A stretch of 64,000 nt of DNA from the NCBI GenBank assembly GCA_037976565.1, contig CP137682.1, forward strand, positions 29,260,199 through 29,324,198. The letters are read 5' to 3'. Within the stretch, counting starts at the first letter, position 1. The number at the start of each line of letters is the position of its first letter. Shown here piece after piece: positions 1 through 12,510 of the stretch. This DNA is from Mesocentrotus franciscanus (lineage: Eukaryota > Echinodermata > Echinoidea > Camarodonta > Strongylocentrotidae). The position numbers and the translations under genes are program-made. The notes under the pieces were generated by a model that was not told the DNA's origin, did no database searches, and saw only the letters and a list, made by a program, of their open reading frames with translations.

Positions 1-263
1 ATGAATGGAAAGTATCCATGCATAGAGGCAGAGCATCAAGCTAGCTCCGGTCCAAGGGCAACAACAGAGTGCGAATATATTCTATGTCCACGCGTGGCTA
101 TATACCCAACTGTACGTGTTACCCAGTGAAATGTAATTTGCTTCTAGTTACACTCTAGCTCAGACGGGATGTGCATAATAATTCTACTCTAAACATCCGG
201 AGTAGGTCTACCCTCAGCGGTCTCTGATTATTTGTGTGAACTGCGAATTGCATACATTAATTA

Positions 264-446
264 TTGCTAGGTAATAGGACAAACATTATGGCTTGTCCTA
301 CCTAACAACACGGAATGTATCAATTAGCAGTCTGACTATTGAAATGCAATCATTCGTAAAACAGGTGTATGAAATAATTTGTAACGAGGCATTTCACAAA
401 GATTTGTGCATTAAATTTGATTACATTACGAGAATGGCATGTATAC
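264..446 (+). repeat. Dispersed repeat, copy A
   Basis: This stretch aligns in the same orientation to 33041-33203. Shared blocks include 'ctgactattgaaat', 'atttgtaacgaggc' and 'acaaagatttgtgca'. There is no terminal inverted repeat or coding content to classify it. The divergence between copies suggests an old interspersed family. Confidence 0.6.
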
Positions 447-810
447 AAAAATATTTCTTACCTTTATTCCATCTCTTTCAAGTCTGAGTTTAACGCGAGA
501 GGGATGAAGGATAGTTCAAATATATTTTAAAACGTTGCTTTGAATACGAGAAAGACCACCTTAAATCCCCGGCACTTTTCAAACTTGGCCTATAATTAAC
601 AGATGTTAGCTAGTAGAGAGTGAAGCTGATTAAATTTTTTGTATCAATTAATATAAATTAATCTCAATTCAAAGGATTAGGGTTCGAATCCCAGCCGGAT
701 AATAACTTTGAAGCGGGATGGTCGCTGAGTAGTATGAAATGAGTAAAGTAAACAATCGCCACTTACGAACTATATGCGTGCAGAGGGTTACCTATATGGG
801 TAACTCCAGG

Positions 811-840
811 AAGCTCCGACCGCCGAAGGCGTCGGAGCTT
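811..840. repeat. Short perfect-stem hairpin
   Basis: AAGCTCCGAC and GTCGGAGCTT face each other across a ten-base middle that itself pairs (CGCC/GGC). The same AAGCT-rich wording recurs in the repeats at 13.6-14.0 kb. Function unknown. Confidence 0.5.
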
Positions 841-2490
841 CAGCCCAAGAACCCGGAACGCGAAATTTACAGCGATTGGGGCGACATTATGTCAAAATAT
901 GCAAATCGATTCATTACAATTTTGACTTACTAGGTTTCTTGACTCCTCTGGGCATCTGGCCGACCACTTGAAATTATAATTTAAAGTAGTCTTCGATGGG
1001 AAAATGGGGGAGATTCTTCGTCATATATTTTTTAAACCCAACGATTCATCCATGTTGTAGCGTCAAAATGACAAATCCCTATCTAAATTCAAAAAGTCAA
1101 AACCCCATAGACATGCGTGTTATAAGTCCGTTTTTTGTCAAAAATAGACTATGTCAAAGTTAATGTACACGAGTCAATTACAGATAGTATAAGTACGAAA
1201 ATTTTTGTGTACAAAACCTATGGCCGTCCCCCGTTTCACTGTCATAACTACTACTGACCATTTACCTTCATACGTTATCACCCCCGTCATCCCTCTCTTT
1301 CTTTAATTTTTCACAAAGTACGATAGCATTGCATATACAGTTATCTAAACAGTTTTCGTTTTATTTTCTGTTTCAATGAGAAAACATATGTGTATTCTAC
1401 AAACGATAGGTAACTACATAGAATACGATCGCAAATATTTTCGAAAAACCAACCTAGGGCAATGTCAATAGCCTTGTGCGTCACCTATTGAAACGAGCTC
1501 ACGTGACAGTGACGTATTATGTTATCTGAACATGATTTATATGGGATATACAACAGGGTGTTGAAATTGCCCTTGAGTCGATTTTTTTCAAAAAAATAGT
1601 CGCGATCGTGTTAAAGGTGAGTACAAAATATATAAATCACAAAAAGGAGACGTTTCATTACTAACATACTATTATCCGCCAGTTAAAAAGAAATGATACA
1701 TAGAATCAATTAATGAAATTTTGGACAGAAATGACTCCTAAATAGAGCTTGTATAAGACATCAGCTCCGTTTGTCTATTTATGTTCTCCCTTACACTGCT
1801 CCCTGTAATAAGAAGACAGCATCATGATTGTGATCAATGTAACAACATTTGGAAGATCTTCGAAGTATGGATAGACTCGGTATTAAAAGCATCGCGTCTA
1901 CTCTTTGAGATATATATATATATATATATATTGACAATAGATAAAGTAAATATTTGTTCAGAACTTTATTAATCAATCTAATGAGTTACATTGATCATTG
2001 ATCAATAACGTTCCGAGAAGATATAAACGTTATCTAGCAAGAACAATTCATATTCTCACAATCATTTCATGAAAAGAGGTCAGAAAAGTTATTCCAACTT
2101 GAAACATTATCCCCTTTTCCATGAGGGGTACAGCTAAACTTGAGATGTGGTGATTGATGTAAATTTCGAGGAAAAAATGGCTTAAAATGCAGCATGCTGC
2201 TCATTTGGACCTGAAAATGTCAAGTAACAGTGAGTGCCCGCAATCACATTAAATAAAAACTTCAATTCATAATGTTAGACAACTATGACCAAGTCTTATG
2301 CACGTGGATGACCAGCTCGATTTCAACGTCTGTTTTTGTCTTACTATTTAGCCTTTATTCATTTTATACGTAAAACATTTGGCAGATATCATTTATCACC
2401 GTGGAAATCAAGTGTGGGTTCCTTTGAAAATCCATGTTTCCTTATTACCATACCTCAAGACTGTATCTTTAATGAGTTTTTTTTTCATTT

Positions 2491-2672
2491 TCATTCTCTT
2501 ACTACAGCACATGTCATGTAGGGGACAGGGTTCCTTGATATACCCAATACTCCTTCAAAAGAAAGAGTCGGTGAGTTGTCAGGTTTCTTGAAGGTGAATC
2601 GTTGAAGGAGGCTTGTAAAACCCAAGAATGTCTCCACCCGGGCTAGCTGCTCTCCAAGACAGACACGGCGAC
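2491..2672 (-). CDS. P450 exon 7 (haem loop, stop)
   Basis: It begins GT after 'ccccag', completing the glycine of FxxGxRxCxG, and reads RRVCLGEQLARVE. It ends VVRE then TGA at 2493-2491. Confidence 0.92.
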
Positions 2673-5600
2673 CTGGGGATTGTATGAACAATGAAAATGG
2701 GTAAGAGAGAGAGTGAGTGAAAGAGAGAGAGAGAGAGCAGGATAGAGGAGGGGAAGAGAAACGGAGAGGGAGAGAGAGATAGAGAGACAGAGAGAGATAG
2801 ACAGAGAGACAAAGAACAGGGTAGAGGGAGAGAGATAGAGAGAGAGAGAAAGAAAGAGGACGAGAGAGGGAGAGGGAGGGGAAGAAAGGGAGGGAGAGGG
2901 AGGAGAGAGAGAGATAGATAGAGAGAGGGGGGATGACGGAGAGGGAGAAAGAAATGGATTTATAATCAGTTGCATAAATTGAATGTTATAATTTATTTAG
3001 AAAAGTGCTGTATTATGTTTTATATCTAAATCTTCGGATGTATTATGTTACATTATATTATTTATTATATGCATCATGTCATGTTATTACAAAAAAAAGA
3101 AGAGTGTTTCTGCTGGATATAATTTTCCTTCTGTTTCGCTATAAACACTGCATTGTTAATTGATTTAAACGGTATATATGTTTACAAACAGAATATTGAT
3201 TTCTTACATTACATTGTAAATTGATTTATATGATATAGGCTATATGTTTCCAAACAGAATATTGATTTGTTACATTACATTGTAAATTGATTTATATGTT
3301 TATACACAGAATATTGATGTACATCAATGAAGTTTAATGAATACAATACAATACACACATCATCGTCGACGGTCATTTGTTAAAGTCAGCATTTCCCTTT
3401 TACGAGGGGTTGGTGTCTTTCACGCAGTGATGACACTCCCATCCTCCACTTATTCTTGTCACGAGCATCCTCTTCATTTAGACCCACCTTACTGCTTCTC
3501 CCAGCTAGGATCGAGGCCAGCTCATTTAACTTCATCCACCCTAATCTGCATCTTCTTGCCACTGCAATCTCACATCCACCACCACTGTTGATTGTATCCC
3601 CAAGATCAAAATAAAACCCATCAACCCTCTCAACATCTCTCATAGACAATGTACATCCCTTCTTGCTCCTCCACTACTCAATTAATAAACTCTCTACATT
3701 TCTTGCACTCAAAAGTCTTGGCCATTATGTTGGTAATTTTCTTGTTTTTATATCAAAATGAAACATGCCAGTTGGTCACTGGGCTTAATTTTACATTATC
3801 AAAAGTTTGATAAAGCAGGTTATATTGGTCTTTTGTCCGAGAGGATATATTATGTGTTTCTTCGTTCACGTGACGAATAACTGCCAATAAACTTGTCTTA
3901 CCAGTGCTGAAGAAGATGAGTTCATCTCTCTTGATAAGCTCTCCATCTGTGGTCAGAAACCTTTCAGGTTTGAAGGCCCCAGAGTCTTTCCAAAGCTCCT
4001 CGCTGTTCAGCACCTCGAAAATGTTGGACACAATGATGGCGCCCTTCGGTATGGTGTAGCCTCGTATGGTGGTATCCGCAGCAGCCACGTGGGGCGCACC
4101 TAGTGGGACTACCGCACCCTTCCGTTGGGCCTTTTAAATAGAAAAAACTCTCATAAACAAAATAATAAATTTATCTATGCGTACTTAAAGAATTCAAGAT
4201 TGTTTTAAAGGAGGGGACATGTGCCAGTTGTGTCTCTTATCCATCACGGTGAAACACCTGTCCCTATGTCCCCCACGCCTGCCGTGTATTCCCTCCCTAT
4301 GTACACCCGAGGACGTTAAAGGGCAAGTCCACTCCAAAAATAACTTACTTTCAATAGAAGCAGAAAAATCAGACAAACCAATCAAAAAAAGTTTGAGCAA
4401 AATCGGATAACTAATAAGAGATTTTTAATGACATAAAAAACTTTGAAAATCACTAGACAAATTGGCAACTCACTCATGAGTCTGTGACGTCATGTCCTCA
4501 CTATCCACTAATTATTTTCTTTATATTGATAATATAAATTTCCTATTTTCCCCTAAGAATCTTATTTCTTCACACCAGCATCCAAGTTAGATTGATAGTA
4601 ATATGTTTTTGTGTGGATGCACTAATATAGAGTAATTTTTTCCAGTTAAATCATGAAAAATGTGAATTTTGATAAACTATTTATATAAAAATCAATAATT
4701 ATGAATATACAATATTCAGAAAATAGTATCAATTCTTCAAAGTTCATAAAAGATTTTGTGAAATGTCATGCACGCAATATGATACAAATCATATAACCTG
4801 GGCAAAGGCATGGGGAAATCAAGTTTTGGGAAATAAAAGGGAAATTAATGGGATTAAACTATATAAAGCAATTGATAAATAGTGAGGACATGACGTCACA
4901 AACTGATAACCAAATTGGCAATTTGTGTAGTGATTTCCATTGTTCCATAGTTTTACATACTTTTTCAAAAATTCATAACTTTCTTATTAGTTATCCGATT
5001 TGCTCAAACTTTTTTGATCGGTTTGTCTGATTTTTCTGCTTCTATTGAAAGTAAGTTATTTTTGGAGTGGACTTGTACTTTAAAGTTTAAAGGCATGTCT
5101 CTGGTATGCCGGGATGTCCTTCCGTCTCCCTAAGCCTTACCTATAGTTATTCATTGGGGACACAGAGACGGGAAAAAACATCATATGAACATCTTAGATA
5201 TCCCGTTCTCTTCAAGTTGATATATATATATATATTCTCTTTTTTTGTGGGGGGTGAGTAGTTGTTGTAATAACTATCAAGGAATAGTTTTAATGGCAAC
5301 CGCTTTCTTCAAAGAAGAGGGGACCCGGTTTTGTCCAGTGGGCGGAGATCCCCTTCCCTTTCCTTTATCCCTGTAATTTGAAACAAAATAACTTAATATC
5401 TACCTCTAAGATAACGGCATTGGTGTAGGGAAGATCTTTGATATCATCCAGCCTTGGGATTCGTTCTCTGCCAACCACGTGATCTAGTTCATCTTGAACA
5501 CGTGACTGTACCTGTGGGTAGGCCATCATGAAGAGGATGCACCACTTTAGGGTAGTAGTCGTCGTGTCAGACCCAGCGAGGAAAAGGTCGGCGATACAAC

Positions 5601-7745
5601 CGATTAAATTGAGTTTGGTGAATGACGAAACTGTGTCCTGAAAGCGGTCGATAGAAAGAATTGCCTTTGATAACGATTGGGTAATAGCGCCGCCTAAAGA
5701 GAGCATACAATTTTATGGTTACATGTTGGATGCAGAAACACTTTAATAATGTGGACTTCGTGAACAAACTGTGGTTGTCCCATGATTTCTACATACTTCT
5801 GTCCTACGTCCCATTAGAAAGTTGAGGGCGGGAGTACGATTTAGGGTAAAGGTGAATTATAAGGTTAGGTTTAGTATTAGGATTGAACAAACGAAAAGCA
5901 GAACAAATTGAACGTATAGGAACCATAAATCGTATGACCACTGGAACAAAGAATTGTAGAATGTAAACGCATCTATCTAATTTTCTTTTATTTCACCTTG
6001 GTTTCATCCAACTTATTGAGGTACTGGTCGATGAAATCCCTCTGATTGTCTGGATCCAAATTCTTTTCATGAGACTCAATCTGAGACTGGATGAAGGCGT
6101 TCAAGCTTCGAATGTTGTTTGTGAAGAGCTTCATTTTACCAAATGGAATCTTGGAAATACCAGGAATTGGCAGAAACAAAAACATTCCGCCTCCTCCTGA
6201 CAATTGTACGTTCAAGTTCACCAGATGCAAAATCTATATGAAAGGAAATCAGAATGATGTCTTAGGCTATTTAAGAATGATGTGTGTGTTACAATGAGGA
6301 GAACAAAACTCTTACTATCTTATATTAAGAGTTGGAGAATCATACTGGTCGTAGGCTACATGTAGATATTCATTTCGTTGTTGCTTCCCAGGCACAGCTG
6401 ACGCTCGTCTGTTTGGAGACAGATCGAAGAGCGTTAATTCATATCAATTTACACAGAGTTAACGCCCTTCTGGCTCCAAACAGACGAGATGTGAATACTG
6501 AACATGATCATAACGCAATGATCGGAAGCAAAAATATGCCACTCTAGGTCTAGGTCGGTTTTTTCTGGAAAGATTGTTTCGTTAGGGAGTGAGGGAAACA
6601 GAGAGAAGGAGAAAGTGGCGAAAGAGAGAGGGAGAGAAAGAGAGAAAGAGAGAATATGGGTGACATAGAGTCCGCCTTAAAATCAGTTTGACTAAAATTG
6701 ATTATCTTTAATATGAATTCACAAACTGTCATTCAAGTACTGATGTAACAATTGTCAGTGAAAGTCAGGATGATACATATTCAGCTTACTCTCTTGAATG
6801 CGTCGTCGTCGTATGTGTACTGTGTTCCGAAGACGATAGAGCAAATGATGTTGGAAATGGCTTGCATAAAGAGAGTACTGGGGTCAAAAGGAGAACTTTT
6901 CTTTTCTTTGATGACTGAACAGAGCTGGGTCATCTCGGCTGATACGGTATCCTCATAACTCTTCTTACCAACACCAAGACTCCGGAATACAGAGTGGGTG
7001 AACTTACGCTGCTCCTTCCAAACTTCTCCGTTCGAAAAAGCAATACCTTTGGAAGATACCAAACATGGAGTTTATCATGATGGGAGGATTGTCATGGTTT
7101 ATATATCTATTTGAATTTAATCTGACAACAAAAAACACACAATATGAGTAGTGGATTAGTGACGGGATTTAAGAGATGTTCGCAAGATTCCCTGATGATG
7201 TTCGTTTATATATTTTTTATTTTCCTTTCATCGAGGAGACGTTTTCGTTTCGATATTTACTGAAAGGAGTTAAGGTGATTATGTTGATTTACTCGGATGG
7301 GTCTAGTAATTTCCATTCGAGGTATGTGAGTTCCTTTGATACTCAAAATTATTATACGAAGGACTATCCACCATTGCACTGGAATTGTAATATTTCTGGA
7401 AATAACTTGCCAATCTTATTCAATCCTTACCGCTGTTCTTTAATCCAATTACTTCTTGTAGTAGTCGGCTGACGGGTCGGTCTTGGAGATCGGGATGACG
7501 AAAGGCTTCGAAGATGACTGGGTAAGAGTTGAGGATGATGATTGGCTTTGGACCAACGTAGAAGGATACAATCTCACCGTACTTCTTGGACCATGATGAG
7601 AAGAGAGCAAGAGGATTCGACCCACCCCTGCGATTAACAGGAAAATATTACACAATATATTTCGACAACGGAGTCAAAATTTGAAGAATATGGTAGAAAG
7701 ATACGATATAGATGTGAGAGATACAATGGGCAGTGAGAGAGAGAT

Positions 7746-7776
<31 letters not shown>

Positions 7777-8388
7777 TAGAGGGAGGGAGGAGAGAGAGTA
7801 AGAGAGAGAGAGAGAGATGGTGAGAGGGGGATATTTAAAGAGAAGGTTGAGTTCTGGGAAGAGGTGAACAATAATTTGTGAGCGTTATCATTGTTATTAT
7901 GCAAGTGTGAAAGAACATCAACAACAAAATTTCCCTGAAAAGCATGGTTCTTCAAATGCTTTCATATTCTAAATATGGCATGAAACAACATACAAATCGG
8001 GACGCATTTTTAATCACATGTTCGTGTAGCCCCATATACAACTTTCTGTGTACAGTGCTTGTAACTTTACCAAGACTGGGCAAATTTCTTATCATTTTGA
8101 TGATTCCAGAACCTTGCAGTACACACCAATACTTATATGCTAGATGATCAACCTTTTCTGATCGATTCCACACCTTTTTTCACAATGCAATTGCATGACC
8201 AGAACTCAACTTTATCTTTAAATAGATGGATAGTTAGAGAGGGAGAGAGAGAGAGAGAGAGAGAGATTGGGAGATCGGAAAGGGTCTAAGAGTTATAGCT
8301 GAAGGAGTTGGATTGAATGAAAATGGAATTGAGATAAAGAGAGAGGGAGATCGAGAGAGAGAGAGAGAGAGAGAAGGCAGAAGGCAGA

Positions 8389-8419
<31 letters not shown>

Positions 8420-8703
8420 TAGAGAGAGAGAGAGAGAGAGAGACGGAGAGAGAGGGGGGCGGGAGAGATAACTGATAGAGTTTTAGGTACACAAGGGGTT
8501 TATAGCTTGTAATATACTGTGATGAGAAGCACTTACTTGTAGATTTGCCACGCTACACCCAGGAGAGGTAGTCCAGTGGGTCCTGGTGGAAGGTTCTTGG
8601 GCTGGGATAGCAGATGTTTGACCAACCAAGCGACGAGAAGACCAAGTGCTCCAGTAAGCAACCAATAGCCCGGTTCCATTTCTGTGAACCCCATGATGGA
8701 CAT
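2491..8703 (-). CDS. Cytochrome P450, CYP2-type (7 exons, complete)
   Basis: This is a haem-thiolate monooxygenase expected to be anchored in the ER membrane and to work with NADPH-P450 reductase; its substrate cannot be told from sequence. Exons on the minus strand are 8703-8537, 7627-7431, 7046-6790, 6233-5997, 5637-5404, 4130-3902 and 2672-2491. All introns are GT-AG, the phases agree, and the total is 1,503 nt giving 500 residues, the usual length for clan 2. Seen in the protein: N-terminal membrane anchor (about 13-32), proline hinge PPGP (39-42), helix-C WKEQR (131-135), I-helix AGSDTT (307-312), K-helix ExxR (E364-R367), PERF (419-422) and haem loop FSTGRRVCLG with ligand C445. I chose the ATG at 8703 because it puts the anchor about a dozen residues from the start; an upstream in-frame ATG exists. 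No broken codon is visible. A CYP2-like (CYP2U/CYP2-related) assignment is firm; the subfamily is not. Confidence 0.93.
2701..2955. repeat. GA-rich purine tract in P450 intron 6
   Basis: Imperfect GAGAGA runs on the plus strand. Serine/leucine-rich minus-strand frames across it are translation of the repeat, not genes. Confidence 0.9.
3902..4130 (-). CDS. P450 exon 6 (K-helix to PERF)
   Basis: It begins AQR right after 'aaaag', completing E-A-Q-R with exon 5, and runs through PKGAIIVSN and FKPERF to FFSTG. The donor is GTAAGA at 3901-3896. Confidence 0.9.
4320..5079. mobile_element. MITE with TTAA target duplication, in P450 intron 5
   Basis: The element has roughly 190-bp terminal inverted repeats. 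The left end reads AGGGCAAGTCCACTCC and the right end is its complement with few changes. TTAA sits on both sides (4316-4319 and 5080-5083), as for piggyBac or Kolobok type elements. The interior is AT-rich without coding sequence. Each arm holds TGACGTCA near its inner part. A broken copy of the same family lies at 61084-61195. Confidence 0.88.
5404..5637 (-). CDS. P450 exon 5 (I-helix)
   Basis: I placed the acceptor at 'gctttcag' before 5637, because only this site keeps phase 0 with exon 4 and gives the usual CYP2 spacing to the I-helix AGSDTT. An open frame continues upstream to 5706, but it would break phase. The exon ends on the glutamate of ExxR. Confidence 0.87.
5997..6233 (-). CDS. 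P450 exon 4
   Basis: A phase-0 exon of 79 codons after acceptor 'atatag'. It covers the F-G region, with a run of four glycines before MFLFLPIPG. The donor is GTGAAA at 5996-5991. Confidence 0.88.
6598..6656. repeat. GA-rich tract
   Basis: A purine-only stretch dominated by GAGA units in P450 intron 3. Confidence 0.8.
6790..7046 (-). CDS. P450 exon 3 (helix C)
   Basis: The exon begins GT after 'ccaaag', completing a glycine codon with exon 2. It reads GIAFSNGEVWKEQRKF, the classic CYP2 helix-C signature whose W and R contact haem propionates. The donor is GTAAGC at 6789-6784. Confidence 0.9.
7431..7627 (-). CDS. P450 exon 2
   Basis: The acceptor is 'cgcag' before 7627 and the donor GTAAGG is at 7430-7425. 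It codes for the first beta-sheet region (KYGEIVSFYVG) and the segment leading to the B-C loop. Confidence 0.9.
7735..7835. repeat. GA microsatellite in P450 intron 1
   Basis: Dense (GA)n with interspersed GATA and GGAGG. Confidence 0.9.
8027..8205 (+). repeat. Dispersed repeat in P450 intron 1
   Basis: It aligns in inverted orientation to 35505-35665, sharing for example 'atgattccagaaccttgca' with its complement. A GA tract follows immediately. The contig that starts at 16584 begins inside this same repeat, which may be why assembly stopped there. Confidence 0.75.
8238..8465. repeat. GA-rich tract
   Basis: Two GA arrays separated by about 70 bp of ordinary sequence (8278-8342). The counterpart at 16710-16945 differs only in array lengths. 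Confidence 0.9.
8537..8703 (-). CDS. P450 exon 1 (residues 1-55)
   Basis: It codes for the membrane anchor and the PPGP hinge. The donor GTAAGT is at 8536-8531 and the exon leaves phase 2. The 'tttag' just upstream of the ATG could be the acceptor of a 5'UTR intron. Confidence 0.9.
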
Positions 8704-10190
8704 TGATAAATCTAAATAACAAATATTTAATACTAAAGGCATCACTATTAGTAAAGGTAAAATGTATATATGAAATACGATCTCCATTAATGCTAATCAG
8801 ACGCACATGAAGTATTGCCGTAAGTTAACCCTTTATAGTAACCACTTGATATTCACTAGTTTGAACGCCTTTTGTCGGTTATCCATGCAGCTTCAGATAC
8901 TTAAGTCAATTTAACAGATGAGATTAGTCATATCTAGCCTCTTGTTATTATCTGGAGTCCGTTTTCCTGTTGTTCAGAAGAGTCTACTGCATCGTTCTCC
9001 TTATTACTGTCAGACTACATAATTATTTTCTCTCTACATGATGTCTGCACAAGCTTTATAGTTATTTTTTCCGGGGCTTGAGGATTCTTGCATTCATTTT
9101 CCTACATGTGCCTCACTTAAAGTCATTTATAATCAATAATCTGTTGTGGTGTGGGGGAGGGCTGAGCCCAAGCTTCTGTTTAGAACCGAGTTTTAAAATG
9201 TTCTCCATATTATTCACAAATCGTTTTGTTCATCATGGGATGACGTCAGTGGTTGTAGAAGATTTTTTTACTACTTTTTGGGGATTGGGGGCTAGGGAAG
9301 GCTTGTGCGTTCTTACATATATTTTATACATGTGCCTAACGATTTCTTTTCTTTCTCTTGTAGGGGCCTTAATTCAGCCCCCGAACTGCGGCCCTCTAAA
9401 ATCGCTACTAGATAACTTGTGCGAAATCAAGATTACCAATGTCTAAAATCAAAATGAAATGATAAATATGAAGCATATAATACATGTACATCTTTCATCT
9501 ATTTACCAAATTTAAACTTACTATGCTAGTCAGTATTCTTGCAATTGGAAAAAGGTGAATCTTAATGACATTCCTTTCCTATCATTATTATGTGCAATAA
9601 CAAATAAATGCGTACTTACATTCTGTTTTAGATTGATCCTAGGTATATTATTCCAAATAATAGCTTAGATCCTGGATAAATTCCTTCTACCCTGAAGAAG
9701 GCGTACTCACAAGTGAACGACAAATTGAGAGTCTATATCCACGTAGCAAGCTAGCTGACAATCGAAAGGTAAACATTTATAGGAAACATTGCCAAATCGC
9801 GTGAGGTATGTTTCCTTTACGATAATACACCGATGACTATTTGCCACTTGTTAAAGTCCAGTTTGCTCAGTATAAATAAGAAATTGTGTACTTTTTGCTG
9901 ATGCAGTCCAATAACTCTTCACCCACTCTGTGAAAATTGTTGATATCATTATTATTATTATATATATTTGGGGGCTGGGGAGTTGGGGGCTTGGATTGTA
10001 TTTCTTCCGGGGGCAAATGCAAATACTCTATTCCTCCTACAATAAGCTAGTGGGGAAAAACTCAATAATATAGATCGACAATGGCGCAGCCATAGGAGGG
10101 GGAGGGGGGCACATGCCCCCGAATCGAATGGCGACAAAAGAGAGAAAGTGAGAATCAGATTGAGAAAGACCTAGAAAAATAGATAGATAA

Positions 10191-10245
<55 letters not shown>

Positions 10246-10254
10246 AGGGAGGAG

Positions 10255-10309
<55 letters not shown>

Positions 10310-11446
10310 AGATAAGCTAGAGAAGGAAATAGAGGGGAAGAGAAAGACAATGAGAAAAGGAGACGCAATACCTTTCGCATATTAATCGAGTAAATTAATA
10401 TTTCCAGTGCCCCTCATCAGTCATGAATGGCTGAACCCACGCCATGCCAAAGTTGATCAACAAAAAATAAGCATCAAATAGCACTAATCATCATAGGCCT
10501 ACAGGTAGCCTACATCAAGACATGCTTCTGCAAGTCATTGCTGTATTCAAAGCTTACAGCTGTGCATGGCTTTTTCGTTCTTTCTCAAGCTATGTTGTCA
10601 TACCATGCGTGAAATATTTTGGTATGGTTCATAACACGGTCTAGGATTGCGACCTCAAATGTCAAATCAAATGGAAATTGGGGGGTTGTACTATTGAACT
10701 TTGATCCAGAAACCTTTGAGACTGCTGAAAAAAGCGAGGTTCGATTGTGACACCCCAATTACAAATTTAAACGATCAAATAGCAAGAGTAGATTTTTCCT
10801 TTTTCTAAAAGAACAATGATAGTTGCGTAGCAACGATACAGTCGTAAATGTGTATTAAGGACCTAAAGTATGCTAATATTACAATTTTTTTTCCATTTTT
10901 TTTCCTAAGCTCATAGTTCTATAGGATGTTGAAAACTATGAGAGGATCAATTATTTTGAGTTGGGATTAGGTGGAGGGTCGGGGTGTGCTCTGTCCATAG
11001 TATGCCTTCAAAAGAACACTGAGCATATTGCATTCAGCGTGTACAGGGGCCTTGTCTGGGATCCGCCCCAGAAAAAAGTCGACGTTGTGTGACCTAGTAA
11101 GACTATTTTACTAATTTTTACATGTACACATTTAATTTAGATTTATGAAATGTTATCTGTGTATCCATATAAGATAATCATCAGAACGGTCGTGAAATTG
11201 TGAGCTTCCAAAATGTAAGAATCGCTGTTAGAGATAAAGAAGTTGGAGCTGAGCGTGAGAACACTCGTTAATCATCCATGGTATAATCAAAGGCCATGTT
11301 TGCTTGGGACAAGGTTATTACGATCATGAGTCTGCAAGATTTTATTGTTTGCAAATCACATGTGAATGCAAATATTATATTCAAGAAGTCCTTTGAACTT
11401 GCATGTGCTCCGAGATTCCAGCTCGATCCGTAGCCATAGAGATATT
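8704..11446. other. P450 upstream region, no gene seen
   Basis: This is the 5' flank of the P450 gene, so promoter elements are presumably within it, but I could not pick a convincing TATA or initiator. It contains a GA array at 10195-10310 and otherwise ordinary AT-rich sequence. Confidence 0.5.
10195..10310. repeat. TA then GA microsatellite
   Basis: A short TATATA run is followed by about 110 bp of GA repeats. The counterpart is 18666-18780 with a different length. Confidence 0.9.
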
Positions 11447-11734
11447 GACGCTTGTGAAGCTGCTAAAGTGTAACTTCACGCTATAGCGTAACCTAACGCC
11501 TAAGTAACTGAAAAAAAGTTCACTTCAGCGGATACGCTATACACACTGATACACAACTGTTATTGAGGAGCACACGCTAACCGTAATCTGTAGGGCAACA
11601 CCCGCGAACCATATAGTGGCTCTGAAGGGCCATCGCGAATCACAAACTTTGAAGTGAAATTCGTGATGATAATATGCGACAAATCGCATATTTTGTCGCG
11701 AATTTTTTGATTAATTTAGTTATCTTCTATTTCC

Positions 11735-11965
11735 TTTATCTCTGCTTTCTTTCTCTTTCTCCCTCTCTTTCTTAATATCTCTCACTTCTATAACCCCTCT
11801 CTCTCTCATCTCCCTCCCTCCCCTCATCCCCCTCTCTCTCTCTCTATCTCTCTCTCATCTCCTTCTCTCTTTCTCTCGTTATCCTTCTCTCTCTTTCTCT
11901 TTATCTGCCTCCGCCCTTTCTGTTTATCTCTCTTTCTCATCTCCTTCTTCCTTTCTCTTTCTATC
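11735..11965. repeat. Pyrimidine-rich tract
   Basis: CT/TCTC-rich run inside the transposon; block B counterpart at about 20205-20435. Confidence 0.85.
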
Positions 11966-12234
11966 TACTAATTGCTGTTTTGCTATAGCCAAGCTTTTCT
12001 ACATTGAGGTCCAACAATTTGATGGACACACTTAAGGATTTTCAAAACATGAGTTTGAAGACGAATATTGTGATGAAAAATAAAAAAATTAGGGTTTTCT
12101 ACGTACAACACAAAACCTAAATAAATTATTGGACACTCCTTCATCAATATTCGTCTTCAAACATATTTGTTTTATAAATCATTGCAGAAGTATGTGCTAA
12201 ATGACATCCTCTTTCACATCATTAAACAATTTAA

Positions 12235-12422
12235 AGCCTATCTGTACTACTTGTAGCTACTTGCTCCCTCTATACAGAAGACAATGCCTAATCGGCGCCT
12301 GTTGGTCCCCCATGATCCTCTTTTTCTTATGTTAATTGAGAGCTGAGTTGATGAGATAGCCACCTGTCAGTGACCTCGCTGAGTGGTCTAATCCCTCCTG
12401 TCAACACTAGTACGGACGGCCT
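12235..12422. mobile_element. ~190-bp MITE with TTAA ends (copy 1)
   Basis: Flanked by TTAA (12231-12234 and 12423-12426), with short imperfect terminal inverted repeats (AAGTAGTACAGAT against its complement). The same element sits in inverted orientation at 56040-56227. Its presence in two unrelated contexts shows it is a mobile unit carried inside the larger transposon. Confidence 0.75.
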
Positions 12423-12510
12423 TTAAGTGAAATATTGCAATACATGTTTGGCCAAATTGGGGGTTCGAAGGCTTTATCTTCAAATTGTTATCTATTGGTA
12501 CATAAGGGCC

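Larger units (their letters stand above)
1..2490. other. Intergenic, no gene seen
   Basis: No convincing exon is visible on either strand. It holds a dispersed repeat (264-446), a short hairpin (811-840), a tRNA-like B-box string GGTTCGAATCC at 680-690 without a matching A box, and a short TA microsatellite near 1911-1931. Confidence 0.5.

Noticed and set aside
2579..2975. Serine/leucine-rich minus-strand frames (also at 7.7, 8.3, 10.2, 16.8 and 18.4 kb)
   Set aside because: They are readings of GA microsatellites on the opposite strand, inside or beside P450 introns.
5638..5706. Longer P450 exon 5 starting near 5706
   Set aside because: The acceptor there gives the wrong phase after exon 4 and adds residues not usual in the family; the CAG before 5637 fits.
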